Source: Bigelowiella natans CCMP2755
Taxonomy: Eukaryota; Cercozoa; Chlorarachniophyceae
Length of the DNA: 64,000 nt
Assembly: GCA_000320545.1 (NCBI GenBank)
Contig: ADNK01000257.1
Location: 39,918-103,917 of the forward strand
Reading direction: 5' to 3'
The stretch's first letter is position 1; every line of letters starts with the position of its first letter. Below are positions 1-10,894 of this stretch, one piece after another. Below the pieces are notes generated by a model that was not told where the DNA came from, ran no database searches, and saw only the letters and a list, made by a program, of their open reading frames with translations. The position numbers and the translations under genes are program-made.

Positions 1-882
1 ATGGCGACGACGGCATGTAATGATAATAAATGTGAGAATGATAAAAATTTAATGATTATTCACATGTGAAACTAAACGCAATGCAAGGCAAGGAGATAGA
101 CTGACCTTTGCACGTAGTGTTTGATGCAAGCTTCGTGTGTGTGATCACATCGTAAACATTGTAGCTGGTCATTGGTAGACGCGCATAGATTGCGCTGTGC
201 TGAACAATCCATGACCAGTGAAAATTTCGAAAAATCTTATGTCAGTTACTAGCTAGCTAGGTTAGCCGCTAGCTAGCTAGATTTTACAGGGAAATTGGCG
301 TGCCGTGTGGACCTGCACGCTTTCTCTGGCTCAAACAATGCACGTCCCTAAATGCAACAAGCCGCGCCTTTAGCTAGGACATCTCTTGATATATTGATGA
401 ACAAGGCAAAGCAGTGTAAATTCAGCTTGTCGTTGACGCATTCTAGCATAGGATACATCCATCTTATCATGTTGTAGCTACCGCTGTAGTTTGTGCCATG
501 CCCAAGCTAGCAAGGAATGTTCAGAACCAATATGTATGCACGTGTGCAGTACGTAGATGTACGCGCAATTACGAGAACCCGGTCTTGGCTGAAATAACTA
601 AAGAAATATTTTCTGTTCTTATATCGAGCTAGTTATTTAATCGTAGCTAAAGCATGCATTATACATAGCTTTTGGTAGTCTCTTTGGTTAGATGTTACAC
701 ATGATTCCTCCTGCTAGCTACAGACACCTATGAACATATTCGCGTCTGGATCTGTACAAATGTTCAGCTGTACACCCTGTTCTCTATAACGTTCACATTA
801 TTTATGTGTAAGTTTACACACGAAAGTGTTTTCTGTCATTTCCAAAATTGAAGATTTCCCAGATCGAATGAATTCCTAAATA
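1..882. other. Intergenic, no gene seen
   Basis: AT-rich sequence with many GCTAGCTAG-like palindromic words around 245-285. Reading both strands, I find no protein-like frame, tRNA or rRNA. It holds the 3' flank of the minus-strand flavin reductase gene. Confidence 0.6.
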
Positions 883-2157
883 CTACCAATGATTTTCGTT
901 CCAGTTCTTATCCTGTTCTACATTCCACCGTGTTCCAATAGTACCATATTCCAGCCCTCCCATTCTTGCAACTGTTTCGAGACTCAGATCATGTATAGTC
1001 ACCGAACCATCTGCGTGTTCATTGACGAGGCTGTCCTGTAAATGTGTTATGAGAATCTTCCCAATTACAACGGTAGAACTGCCGTATTTTGTTGAATCCC
1101 CAACTGGGATGAGATTCAGCAGCTTGCATTCTAACTGAATCGGCGATTCCATTATTCGTGGCGCAGCGACTTGATCCGAGGGCATTGGTGTAAGCTTGGC
1201 CACACTAAACTCATCAATCTCAGGATCAAACTCTTTTGAAGTTTCATACATTTGTGCGAAAGCACCAGTAGTCACGTGGTTGACGACAAATTCTCTCGTG
1301 CAGATTATATTCCTTAGTGTATCCTTCCACTGCCCAGGGCCACAATAGTAAGAGTAAACGAGTGAAGGATAATGTGAAGGAAGAATGGTCGCGTACTATC
1401 TCATACATCTCTCACACATTCTCTCTCTCTCTCTCTGCCTTCTTTGTGTATGTATTAGGAGTGTTAATGATGATGCACATCAAATTCACAAGATATTAGG
1501 TCACAAATAGCAATCTTCAACATTTTCACGCGAATTTCCACTCTCAAACACAGACACACACACACACACACACACATACACACACGAGCCTACGTATGCA
1601 CAGTGCACAACATTATACTCACCCGTCCAGACTTTTTGGTGGTAAGGGATAGGGCAAGTGTTGGGGGATCTGAAGTCACCGGCCTTCATTGTTACAAGAG
1701 TGGATAAATAATAAATGGAATTAAACTTGGATCTTCAGAGAAAAGGCCACTAACAACACCACCTACATGAAGAAGCTTAAGGGAGCGACATTGTTTATCC
1801 CGTCCTCATCAACAGTACTGATCCACGCGATCGGACGTGGTGTTATTGCACTGCATAATATCCTAAACAATAATGATATCATTCAAATAATACATACGGG
1901 ATGAGTGTGTACAAGCTACAGTTTAGATCATTTGTGAAACTCTTTGATTTATGTCCGAGACGAGCCGATTTTGTAGACCTGTATCGTGTTCGGAGGTCAA
2001 GCGCGTCGAAATTATAGCTTCGAAATTTAGATTCGCCGGCATCATGACAAATTCCGTCTTTGAACGTCGTCTTTGGTGCATCAATTCTCCGATTGCATGT
2101 GGAGAGGAGGGCCAAGGAACGGTGGAAGGTCCGGGGAGGAGGGACTCTTCGGAGCAT
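883..2157 (-). CDS. Flavin-reductase-like FMN-binding protein, 4 exons
   Basis: Predicted split-barrel flavoprotein of the flavin reductase-like family (DIM6/NTAB type), which binds FMN and reduces flavin or acts as a flavin-dependent oxidoreductase. Exons on the minus strand are 1979-2157, 1767-1862, 1623-1683 and 883-1329. They sum to 783 nt and give 260 residues. Family marks in order: a DLRTRYR segment, TPRPIAWISTVDEDG (the FMN-binding PRPIAW core), APLSFF, VTSDPPTLALS, then WKDTLRN and FVVN, and a C-terminal MGGLEYGTIG. The chosen start, MLRRV at 2157, opens an Arg-rich acid-free stretch resembling a mitochondrial or plastid presequence. An in-frame ATG at 2289 would add 44 residues. The four phases close without a stop, which supports the model. 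The exact substrate is not predictable. It is divergent to the histone deacetylase at 2699. Confidence 0.85.
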
Positions 2158-2698
2158 CTTTCGTTGGCAAAAAAATACTTTTTCGACATAGAATTCGCTG
2201 ACGCAGAACGGATTTTTAGGGGATTTTATCCTCGGTGTATGAGTACTTGAAGCTTCATTGGTAGTAGTGGGCAGCAGCAGTTCTGGCATCTACTATTTGG
2301 AGATTCCTTCGAGTCTCTCCTCCAGGAGAAAGGTGCACTTCGTAGCTTTTGTTCCGGAAAAGCGCGCGAAAGGGTGATGTCCAAAATCCTCGAGATCGAG
2401 TACCGGTAGATCTACGCGATGAATGATCATAAATTGATTATTGTTTATGTCTCTATGTAAAAATGTCCTTGAATCTACCACGGGGTGAAGGCCCATCTAC
2501 CGTACAGGCTCTAATTCGAAAGAGGGGAAGGGGACGCTGGTCCTGGCTGGCAAGAACAGGCCTGTCTCAGGTACATGGGAGCCTTCAGATCCCCATGGGT
2601 TCCTGTTTGCTCAGCTAATAGTGATCATGCGCGAACGATTGCAAGTCCAATGGCTCTAGTTGTGAAATGATACACGTAGTCATAATTCTTCTTCCAGG
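2158..2698. promoter_or_regulatory. Divergent intergenic region between flavin reductase and HDAC
   Basis: About 540 bp separates two divergently transcribed genes and must hold both promoters. A minus-strand open frame (2293-2496) is present but has no protein-like features that I recognise. No TATA box stands out. Confidence 0.35.
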
Positions 2699-4335
2699 AT
2701 GAATCCTTCTCTAAGCCAAAGCATTGGCATCGTTGAAGCCACTGATGAAGGTGGTCGTAGCCCTTCTAAGGAAAATGAGAAAGAAGTCCCCAATGTGCCC
2801 AACTTCACCAAAGACGTTGATAAGAAGGAAAATGTCGACACTTCGGCATCCATCGATGATATTGTGAGTCAAATCACCAAACTCTCGATCAAAAAGTCCG
2901 ACACAGAAGAAGATTCCAAAGGTCATAAAACTTCTGGAGAGGGTTAACTATTTGATTTAGTGTTTCTCATATGCAACAGTGAAAACGGCTTTTACATGGG
3001 ATAGTCGGTGCCTGAAACACGAGGCGAACCGTGACCATCTAGAGAAACCGGAAAGAGTGCGTAAATAAGCTATCGTATTCACTATTATTTCTCTCACATT
3101 TTACATATTGCCTAGGTAGTGGAGATTTTAAATGAAATAAAGCACCAGGGCCTTTTCTCGAAGTTACAGATGGTGGAGGGGCGTCTGGCAAGTAAGGAGG
3201 AGTTGTGTAGAGAGGAGGGTGGATATGGTCCTCACACGAAAGACCATGTCAAAACAGTTGATGATTCCGTACACCTCACCTTCAAGCCTAGAGTAAAAAG
3301 CGAGGACGATCCGGAAGACTCCAAACTGTATCCTCCTTGTCACTACATAGATTCCGACACATACGTAAATGAATACTCCAACATTGCTGCGAGGACAGCT
3401 GTTGGTTGTGTGCTGAACGTAACAAAATCTGTTCTAGAAGGGAGCGCTACAAATGGGTTTGCAGCCATACGCCCCCCTGGCCATCATGCCGGGTTCCACA
3501 ACTTCAGTGGATTCTGCCTTTACAATAATGTTGCTGCAGCTGCAAAATATGCGAAGGAAAAATTTCCTGAGATCTGCAAGAAGATTCTGATACTTGATTG
3601 GGATGTTCACCACGGAGATGGAACTCAACAGATATTTTATGAAGATCCCAGTGTGCTATTTATTTCTATCCATCGATTCACGAAAGATTTTTTCCCCTGC
3701 ACAGGACGAGCGAGCGAAGTTGGTAAGGGTCGTGGAAAGGGCTATAACATCAATATACCGTTAGAACAGGCTGGGCTTGGAAATCAGCATTATGCTGCAG
3801 TTTTCAAGCACATCGTTATTCCAGTGGCCCAAAGATTTTCGCCCGACCTCATCCTCATTAGTGCAGGGTTCGATAAACTATTTATTTTCTCATTTCTTTA
3901 ATTAACTGAAACTCTCTTTAGATTCGACTGCGTCGTAGGTGACCCTGTTGGAGGAATGAATGTACCAAATAAAAAATACAATGATTATAAGCTTCTTTCC
4001 TAATTATGATACTTTTCAATGGCTAGGTCACTCCTGAGGGTTTGAAAGCACTTACTGAAATGCTAATGGCCCCGGAAATACAGAAAGATGGCCGAATTGT
4101 AATGGTCTTAGAAGGGGGCTACAATACTAAGATGGTCGCTAAAGCTGCGACTCGTTGTCTAGAGGCTCTGATGGGACACCACGGACCTCAACTGGATCCC
4201 ATAAGTATTGATCGAGAAAATACAACGGATGGCAAATTTTCGACTACAATACAGAATTGTCTCCGAGTTCACTCCCGATATTGGCCTTTGAAGTATGAAA
4301 TTCGAAGATCTTCGAGGAGACCCAAAAAGGCTTAG
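2699..4335 (+). CDS. Class II histone deacetylase, 5 exons
   Basis: Zn-dependent lysine deacetylase of the HDA1/HDAC6/HDAC10 type. Exons 2699-2942, 2980-3060, 3120-3867, 3922-3961 and 4027-4335 sum to 1422 nt, giving 473 residues. About 80 N-terminal residues are charged and low in complexity. The catalytic domain then starts at WDSRCLKHE and EKPERV. Key motifs are RPPGHHAG (the paired active-site His), DWDVHHGDGTQ (Zn-binding Asp/His), SAGFD rebuilt across the third intron (Zn-binding Asp), GDPVGG, and LEGGYN (transition-state Tyr). All catalytic residues are present, so the enzyme should be active. The introns are only 37-65 nt and have loose donors (GTTAAC, GTAAAT, GTTCGA, GTACCA). The single deacetylase domain and short tail resemble plant or protist class II enzymes more than the duplicated HDAC6. 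Likely nuclear or nucleo-cytoplasmic. Confidence 0.95.
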
Positions 4336-5178
4336 GATGAAGATGTAATATATAGGTTTGCCGCCTGTGCTCACAGTGCATATCCTAGTATCCGATAATT
4401 TTTACTGCCTTGTACTCTATACTGCTTTCATACATTCTAGTTTCGAGACATAAGAAATAGTGAAAGTATAGTAAATTGTGCGAGAGGTTCGAGAGTGAGG
4501 CATGAATCAGATCAAAAAGAGTAAAGGCTTGAAAATTGTGTGAAGAGAACAGCAGGCGCAATGCTCCTTTGAGCGATGTCTCGTACTTTACACGCTGACG
4601 AATATGTACGTAGATTGTTCATAAAATTGAAGTAGATGGACACCAACAAGAAGCCTCACTGTTGGTCGTTTATATGTCGCGCACAAGCGATTTATCACAT
4701 TACGTCAAAGCCTTGCACAGCTATTATATGCGGTGTATGTGATATCTATGTGATCACAGCTCAAGCTTTTTAAGAGCGCACCTACCTACATGCATATGTA
4801 CGATGTACACGACAGGTAAAGCACCAAAGCAGCTGCCTAGTATGCATGTTGCACGCATTATACGCATGTATGTACATAGGCGCTACGACATAAAAATCAT
4901 GCACACATGTAGTAAAAAGCACTGCTAGACTATCGTAGCCACAACGTGTGCAGCCACAAATGTTATTATTATACTTAATCGCATCCGCTTCGTTATCATC
5001 ACACAGCAGCATCGTGGCATCTAGGCATGAGAACATGATCATTATTATACTTGTTCATTGGTTTCGCACCATATCACCTTTGTTGAATAGGTACCGAGAC
5101 TACTTACTTGACCACGAGCGAACAACATGCAGAACTAGCAAATGAACATCATCAGGCTACACATTCGTATAGCATGAA
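4336..5178. other. Intergenic, no gene seen
   Basis: Between the HDAC stop and the 5' LTR. AT-rich, rich in short palindromic TGCATGCA-like words. No coding frame with recognisable protein features. It ends with TGAA (5175-5178), the left target-site duplication of the retrotransposon. Confidence 0.6.
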
Positions 5179-5504
5179 TGTAGCGCGTACCACTACGCGG
5201 GCACAAGTCACGTGCGACAACAAAGGGGTTGTCGCGGATATAGAATATAGATAACGTAGATATTAATACAGCATAGGCACGTGGGTTCCGGCGGGACTCA
5301 TGGCAGCACACCGGAAGTGTGCTGCCCCACGTGCGGCGGCATTCGCGAAAGCTTCGCGAATGATTACGCAGTGCACGATTTAATAAAAATATAATCTTTA
5401 ATAAAAATAAACACAACTCTTCAAAAGGAAGCAAACGTGCCTTTCCCCCCCCCTGCCTACTTGTGCACGTAGCGCCTCGGCCTGTGAACACCTTACGCGC
5501 AACA
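5179..5504 (+). repeat. 5' LTR
   Basis: 326 bp starting TGTAGCGCG and ending CGCGCAACA. It contains an internal palindrome around TTCGCGAAAGCTTCGCGAA (about 5342-5361) and A-rich AATAAAAAT words (about 5383-5410) that could serve as polyadenylation signals. The word TTGTCGCGG near 5228 resembles the TGTCGCAGG motif seen in host intergenic regions. Confidence 0.95.
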
Positions 5505-5509
5505 ACCTT

Positions 5510-5527
5510 TGGCTTCCACACACGGGA
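5510..5527 (+). promoter_or_regulatory. Candidate primer binding site
   Basis: TGGCTTCCACACACGGGA begins 5 nt inside the 5' LTR end. A tRNA-primed site starts with TGG, the complement of the tRNA CCA end. It does not resemble the usual initiator-Met site, and I cannot name the tRNA. Confidence 0.35.
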
Positions 5528-5543
5528 AACGATTTGACTAACA

Positions 5544-8500
5544 ATGTCACAGCAGCTAGAAGAACAGCAGGACTTTGGCTCGCAGGCCGTGCAAGGGCAC
5601 GAGCAGAAACAGGAAAGGAAGGGCGATACGGACGCTAAGGAAGGAGGAGGAACACCTCCACAGGCACCGCCGGGACCAGCACCCGGGATTAAGAAAGCAG
5701 ATGCAGCAGCAGAGGCACTGGAGAACTTCTACGAGGCGGACGACGAGGACGTGGCCGCCGAAAGCAAGAAGGTCGTAATGGCATTACGAGCCTTGCGACC
5801 CAGGGCGAGCAACTACGCCAAACTGAAAGTATCGATAGAATACAAGTATCAGACACATGATGTTTGGGCAGCTATCATGCAGGACATCATGGATTACGAA
5901 GCAGACTTACCTCCAGAGTGGGCAGCTTTGTTTAGGAACGACGGGGGTCTGGGCGCCTCGCGGGGGACGACCCAGAGCACCGTCAAGCAGCAGCAGCCGG
6001 TACAGCGGAACACCCAGTTCATGTCTGTTAAAACAGCACCGGTTATGATAACGAAATACAACGGGAAAAGAGGTGAGGCAAGGAGGTGGTGGAAGAACGC
6101 TAGGAGTATACTCTGCGACTTTACCCCTAACCCCACCGAAAACGACAAGCTCAAATGGCTAGCTATAATAAAGCAAGCCATGGACCTTTACGAGACAGGC
6201 AGGACCCGGATCAGGCAGCTAGAGAAAATACACACTACAGTTAGTGGGCTACGAGACGTTGAGGCGATAATGAAGGCTTTTGTAAATGAACAGGATGCTA
6301 ACTCCCTACCCCAGGCTATTAGAAAATACAGAGCAATGATGCAGCATGAGAGAGAACCTGTTAGAGACTTTGCCACGCGCTTCCAGGATATGATCGACGA
6401 ACTACATGATTTTAATTACAACACAGGTGATGATCAGGCAAGGTTTGAAGAGTTCAAGTTAAAGATAAAGGAATCCACTTACGTTACGGAGAAAGGCTAC
6501 ACCACGATGGAGGCAGCAGTGCAGGCTATATCCCTACGCGAGCAGGAGCAGGACCGCAAGTTTACCAGCCCTAAGGTACCTGGCATAGGAAACATTAACG
6601 CTATTAAGCCGCAGCGAGACTGGTACAAGGACAGGGAAGGTAACCGACGTTGCGGATACTGCTCACGTAAAGGGAAACACACCGCTAAAGACTGCAGAGA
6701 CAGGAAAGAAGGACGACCCAGGATGACGATCAGGCAGCTCAACGAACACTACGAGAAGTTAAAGAGAAAGAAAGGCAGAGGACAAGGATATAACAACAGC
6801 AAATGGCAAGGCAGCAACAACGGGAAGAACAATAAATATAAGAACAAAAAGCAGAACAGTATCAATGCTATACAGCAGCAGATAAACGGAATATTAGATC
6901 ACCTTAAGCAGGCGCCGACGAAGACAGCAGTACCAGCAACGCAGGACCAAGACAAGCCCATGACCCTAGACGACATAAAGAACTTAGGAGTATGCAACAT
7001 TAATGACGAAGACGCTAACAGGACTATCAAAGTTGCTATGACCAAGGTTAAAGTTAAAGACAGCTACGGAGACTACAAGAAACTACCTGCCCTTTGGGAT
7101 AGTGGCAGCATGCCGAAGTCCTTCATAAGCCTAAGCACAGTAAGAAGGTTAGGACTATTGGATCAAGTGACTAAGAAAGAACGTAAATATGCTCAAGCAG
7201 ACGGAAGCTCTTCCATGAAGACCGTCGGTGAGCTAATGCTAAAGCTACAGATACCTGGCAGCGACGCGGAGACCCAAATCAAGACCCGAGTAGCCATGAC
7301 TTTATCCATGGAACTACTCCTCGGACAGGATGCCCTAGAAAAATTAGGGGGGATCATATCATTCTACAATCACAAGATATACTTTGCTAAGTTGCCAAAG
7401 AAGTCAGGCAGGACCATCAGCCAGAACATGATACGGCTTGACGAGTGGACCTCTGAGTCAAGCGTTAATGCGTTAGAGTTTATGGACCTAGCGGACAACA
7501 AGCTACCTACACCTACCGAGCTACGGAAGAAGAACCCCGGCAAGACCATCCGACAGATAACGGAGCTACTGGACAAGACCCCCCCAGCTGATGATTGGGA
7601 TATCGACAAAGGCAAAAAGTACATTAATAAAATATTAAACGAGAAGTACTCTGACATCACCAAGCCGACGACGAAGCCCTCCAGCAAGCTTACCCCAGTA
7701 AAGATCGAGCTAAAGAAGGGATACGAAGAGTGCATCATCAATGACCCAGAACATAGGCGACCGGAAGCGGACTGGGAAAAGATAGAGTGGCAGATCAATG
7801 AATGGGCAAAGGAAGGGAAGATAGAGCCAAGCAACTCACCATGGAACGTGAGACATGTGCTAGCTAAGAAACCTACTTACCCTTTCTTCCGCCTGGCGCA
7901 CAACTTCATCCGCCACAACCGAGTAATAAAGAGGATCCAGACACCTACACCAAGGATAGATGACGTTATTGAACACGTCATAGGATACAAATACTACTCT
8001 TCCCTAGATAAAAATGAATCATACATGCAGACACCCATCCACAAAACCTCCCGCCCCATTACCGCGTTCTCCAGCAGGCACAGGAAGTGGCACTTCGTCG
8101 TATTCCCTTACGGCCTAAGCATATCAGGGGATGCGTTCAGTAGTCAGAACTACAGGGCATACACACATGATGGGATGGCGTCTGTGTTGTGGGTGTTTGT
8201 GTTTGTGTATGTGGATGATGACATAATATGTACCAACACAGTCGTCGCTCAGATCTTCCTCCTGGAAAATATATTTATTAGGTTTGCACACTTCGGTTTT
8301 ACTATTAGACTGCAGAAGTGTACATTCCTAGCTACAAGAATCAAGTGGTGTGGATATTACCTGGAGCAAGGCCGCATCACCCCAAACCCCGAGAAAGTAG
8401 CAGCACTACAGCAAGCCCCTAAACCTAAGAATGCAAAGGAGTTAAAGTCATTCTTGCAGACTGCAGCTTGGATACTACGTAGGTTCTCCCCTACCTACGC

Positions 8501-10517
8501 TAGGACTGCAGCTGCTTTTACTACTGCTTACCGGAAGGAGAACTCTGTAGGCCTCAGCTTCGCTAAGGTGTGGGCCAAGGCTGGCCTTGATGCCCACTTC
8601 GATAACCTAATAAAGTTATGCAGCAACACCCTATTGAATGCTAAGCTAGACACTACTAGACCAGCTACCCTATGGACAGACTGGTCTAAGCTAGGTATGG
8701 CTGCTGTACTTACCCAAGACCAGCAGATCATACGGGTGTGGGGCAGGGCCTGCACAGCAGCTGAGGCCAAGTACAGCCCTACAAAAGGAGAGTATAAAGC
8801 CATGACTGAGGCGCAGAGGAAACTAAGATACTACCTGCTGTCGGTGCCCAGCTTCACCTTAATGACTGACCACAAGCCCCTCCTAGGCATCGACCGCAAG
8901 CTCGAAGCGCCTAACGATGAGTATGCAGCTATGAGGGCGGACACGGAAGAGTTTAGGGACAAGAGGACAGTGGTCTACGCACCAGGAGACAAGCAGCTTG
9001 CTGACTATTTCAGCAGGCTGTTCGAAAAGAAAGTCCCTACCCAGGTCACCCCTATGGTTAACGCGATTACCTTCGAGGACGGCGACTTCCTGCCTGAGCC
9101 AGAGGAGCTCCAGCACCTTCAAGAACACCTGGATAAATACAAACACAAGCATGAGGTACTTAGTGATAGGATATATGTATACACTAATAATGTTAGGCGT
9201 ACCTACGTGCCACGGCGGACCAGGGGAGCCCTTCTCTTTACCGCCCATGGACCTGCACACGTAGGAGAAAACCATATCACTGCTCTACTCTACCATTACT
9301 ACTGGCCCTACAAGCTAAAAGAGATAAGGACATACCTGCGTGGCTGCAGGTGCTCCAGCTTGAAGGCGGCAGGCGTCGCCACCAAGGAGTCCAGCAAGAG
9401 CCGTGCATCTAAGAAAATCAAAGCAAGGAACTTCTTAGATATCGTGCAAATTGATGTTTATAAGTACGATGGCTATCACTACCTTACCTTCGTTGATGTG
9501 GCCACTGGAAAGTGCTGGGTTAAAAAGATTATCAAGGTCAACGTTGCTAAGAAGAACAAAGGCTTATATAAGCAGAGGCTTACTAACTGCTACCGTACCT
9601 GGGAGTCTGAGCTCCAGGCTATCCCTGATGAAGTTAGCATAAACAAGATACCAAAGAAGTTACATGTGGATAATGAGACCTCTCTTCTACAGCTACCACA
9701 CCCTAATATTGATGCCTCACCTGTATACTATGCCCAGTCCAACTCCAAGGTAGAGCGACTCCACCGCACCTTGGCCAACCTAAGCAGGATAAATAGCACC
9801 ACACCAGACAAGATACAAGGGTTAGTAAACGACACCTTCACGTCTGGGGGAGGTATCAAGGATAAGGAGAGGGAAGAAGGCGACGACAACGACGACGATA
9901 CCGAGAGCGAAGACGAGAAGGTCCCGTACGATGGCCGAGTTCTAAAGGAAGGACAGTATGTTAGGGCCAAGGTAAATCTGAGATCGAGAAATAAACAAGA
10001 CCCCTTCTGGGGTGGCGTTGCAAAGGTTACCGAGAGGAAGGGGAGGAAGCAGTACTACATCTATGATGGGAACAGGGTCACCTTGCGCCACATCAGTCAC
10101 CTAAAGAATTATGATATCGGTGAGAAGCTCCTAGAGGATGTTAAAGTAAACCCTACTGTGTGGGAGCGAGCAATGCCTTGTTTAGGACCCCGACCTAAGT
10201 TCGATGTGGAATATGGAAACAATAAGGTCAGGGTGAACGACGATTGGCGCATGAAGATTGTCTATCTAGGCTACCCTGGATTACGAAATATGGAGAGGGT
10301 AGCTATGAAAATAAAGGACGGAAAATATCAGCTACTCTACCTAGCTGTTCCCGACTTACCCTTTGAGCACTGGTATAAGGTCCTGGGGGACCTTGATGCA
10401 GAGGGCTGGTATGGACACGAACCTAAGGACGAAGGTGAGTTCTGGGTAAGCGACAAAGGAGATAAGGTTAGAGAGGAATCTATTACCTGGTGGTTGGTGA
10501 AGTTCCGAAAGCGATGA
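5544..10517 (+). CDS. Gag-Pol polyprotein of Ty3/gypsy-type retrotransposon
   Basis: Single uninterrupted frame of 1657 residues encoding all retrotransposition functions. Gag occupies about residues 1-450, with a zinc knuckle near residue 369 (CGYCSRKGKHTAKDC). The aspartic protease is near 517 (LWDSGS). The reverse transcriptase has a FPYGLSISGDAF segment and the catalytic YVDDD near 890. RNase H shows LWTDWS near 1043 and TDHKPL near 1109. The integrase has an HHCC zinc finger near 1234-1265 (HGPAHVGENH...CRCSS) and a DDE core (IVQIDVY, HVDNETS, KVERLH) between about 1300 and 1404. The tail, with FWGGVAKV and LRHISHLKNY, is like a GPY/F or chromo-like module. There is no frameshift or stop between gag and pol, so both would come from one product cut by the protease. 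The start ATG is 39 nt after the LTR. The knuckle has five residues between its second Cys and the His rather than the usual four. Confidence 0.95.
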   Translation: MSQQLEEQQDFGSQAVQGHEQKQERKGDTDAKEGGGTPPQAPPGPAPGIKKADAAAEALENFYEADDEDVAAESKKVVMALRALRPRASNYAKLKVSIEYKYQTHDVWAAIMQDIMDYEADLPPEWAALFRNDGGLGASRGTTQSTVKQQQPVQRNTQFMSVKTAPVMITKYNGKRGEARRWWKNARSILCDFTPNPTENDKLKWLAIIKQAMDLYETGRTRIRQLEKIHTTVSGLRDVEAIMKAFVNEQDANSLPQAIRKYRAMMQHEREPVRDFATRFQDMIDELHDFNYNTGDDQARFEEFKLKIKESTYVTEKGYTTMEAAVQAISLREQEQDRKFTSPKVPGIGNINAIKPQRDWYKDREGNRRCGYCSRKGKHTAKDCRDRKEGRPRMTIRQLNEHYEKLKRKKGRGQGYNNSKWQGSNNGKNNKYKNKKQNSINAIQQQINGILDHLKQAPTKTAVPATQDQDKPMTLDDIKNLGVCNINDEDANRTIKVAMTKVKVKDSYGDYKKLPALWDSGSMPKSFISLSTVRRLGLLDQVTKKERKYAQADGSSSMKTVGELMLKLQIPGSDAETQIKTRVAMTLSMELLLGQDALEKLGGIISFYNHKIYFAKLPKKSGRTISQNMIRLDEWTSESSVNALEFMDLADNKLPTPTELRKKNPGKTIRQITELLDKTPPADDWDIDKGKKYINKILNEKYSDITKPTTKPSSKLTPVKIELKKGYEECIINDPEHRRPEADWEKIEWQINEWAKEGKIEPSNSPWNVRHVLAKKPTYPFFRLAHNFIRHNRVIKRIQTPTPRIDDVIEHVIGYKYYSSLDKNESYMQTPIHKTSRPITAFSSRHRKWHFVVFPYGLSISGDAFSSQNYRAYTHDGMASVLWVFVFVYVDDDIICTNTVVAQIFLLENIFIRFAHFGFTIRLQKCTFLATRIKWCGYYLEQGRITPNPEKVAALQQAPKPKNAKELKSFLQTAAWILRRFSPTYARTAAAFTTAYRKENSVGLSFAKVWAKAGLDAHFDNLIKLCSNTLLNAKLDTTRPATLWTDWSKLGMAAVLTQDQQIIRVWGRACTAAEAKYSPTKGEYKAMTEAQRKLRYYLLSVPSFTLMTDHKPLLGIDRKLEAPNDEYAAMRADTEEFRDKRTVVYAPGDKQLADYFSRLFEKKVPTQVTPMVNAITFEDGDFLPEPEELQHLQEHLDKYKHKHEVLSDRIYVYTNNVRRTYVPRRTRGALLFTAHGPAHVGENHITALLYHYYWPYKLKEIRTYLRGCRCSSLKAAGVATKESSKSRASKKIKARNFLDIVQIDVYKYDGYHYLTFVDVATGKCWVKKIIKVNVAKKNKGLYKQRLTNCYRTWESELQAIPDEVSINKIPKKLHVDNETSLLQLPHPNIDASPVYYAQSNSKVERLHRTLANLSRINSTTPDKIQGLVNDTFTSGGGIKDKEREEGDDNDDDTESEDEKVPYDGRVLKEGQYVRAKVNLRSRNKQDPFWGGVAKVTERKGRKQYYIYDGNRVTLRHISHLKNYDIGEKLLEDVKVNPTVWERAMPCLGPRPKFDVEYGNNKVRVNDDWRMKIVYLGYPGLRNMERVAMKIKDGKYQLLYLAVPDLPFEHWYKVLGDLDAEGWYGHEPKDEGEFWVSDKGDKVREESITWWLVKFRKR

Positions 10518-10560
10518 AGGTCTAAGGGAATAAGGAAGGAAGGAAGGAGCAACGTGACTT

Positions 10561-10568
10561 GGGGGAGG
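10561..10568 (+). promoter_or_regulatory. Polypurine tract of the retrotransposon
   Basis: GGGGGAGG immediately precedes the 3' LTR, the expected place and composition for the plus-strand primer. Purine-rich AAGGAAGGAAGGAG lies just upstream. Confidence 0.8.
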
Positions 10569-10894
10569 TGTAGCGCGTACCACTACGCGGGCACAAGTCA
10601 CGTGCGACAACAAAGGGGTTGTCGCGGATATAGAATATAGATAACGTAGATATTAATACAGCATAGGCACGTGGGTTCCGGCGGGACTCATGGCAGCACA
10701 CCGGAAGTGTGCTGCCCCACGTGCGGCGGCATTCGCGAAAGCTTCGCGAATGATTACGCAGTGCACGATTTAATAAAAATATAATCTTTAATAAAAATAA
10801 ACACAACTCTTCAAAAGGAAGCAAACGTGCCTTTCCCCCCCCCTGCCTACTTGTGCACGTAGCGCCTCGGCCTGTGAACACCTTACGCGCAACA
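10569..10894 (+). repeat. 3' LTR
   Basis: Direct repeat of 5179-5504. Block by block I found no mismatch, including the run of C at the same place. Near-identity implies little time since insertion. It is followed by TGAA, the right target duplication. Confidence 0.95.

Larger units (their letters stand above)
5179..10894 (+). mobile_element. Intact Ty3/gypsy-type LTR retrotransposon, 5.7 kb
   Basis: Two 326-bp direct LTRs (5179-5504 and 10569-10894) begin TG and end CA. They flank one long frame with gag, protease, reverse transcriptase, RNase H and integrase in the Ty3/gypsy order (integrase last). TGAA precedes the left LTR (5175-5178) and follows the right one (10895-10898), a 4-bp target duplication. 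A shared A at the junction could extend it to 5 bp. I saw no difference between the LTRs on reading, and the coding frame has no stop, so insertion looks recent and the element may be active. It lies in intergenic DNA between the HDAC and a Harbinger-like transposon. Clade assignment would need a phylogeny. Confidence 0.95.

Noticed and set aside
5228-5250. TTGTCGCGG in the LTRs taken as a copy of the host promoter motif
   Set aside because: It shares only the TGTCGC core and lacks the following A-run and GGGACC part. Resemblance noted only.
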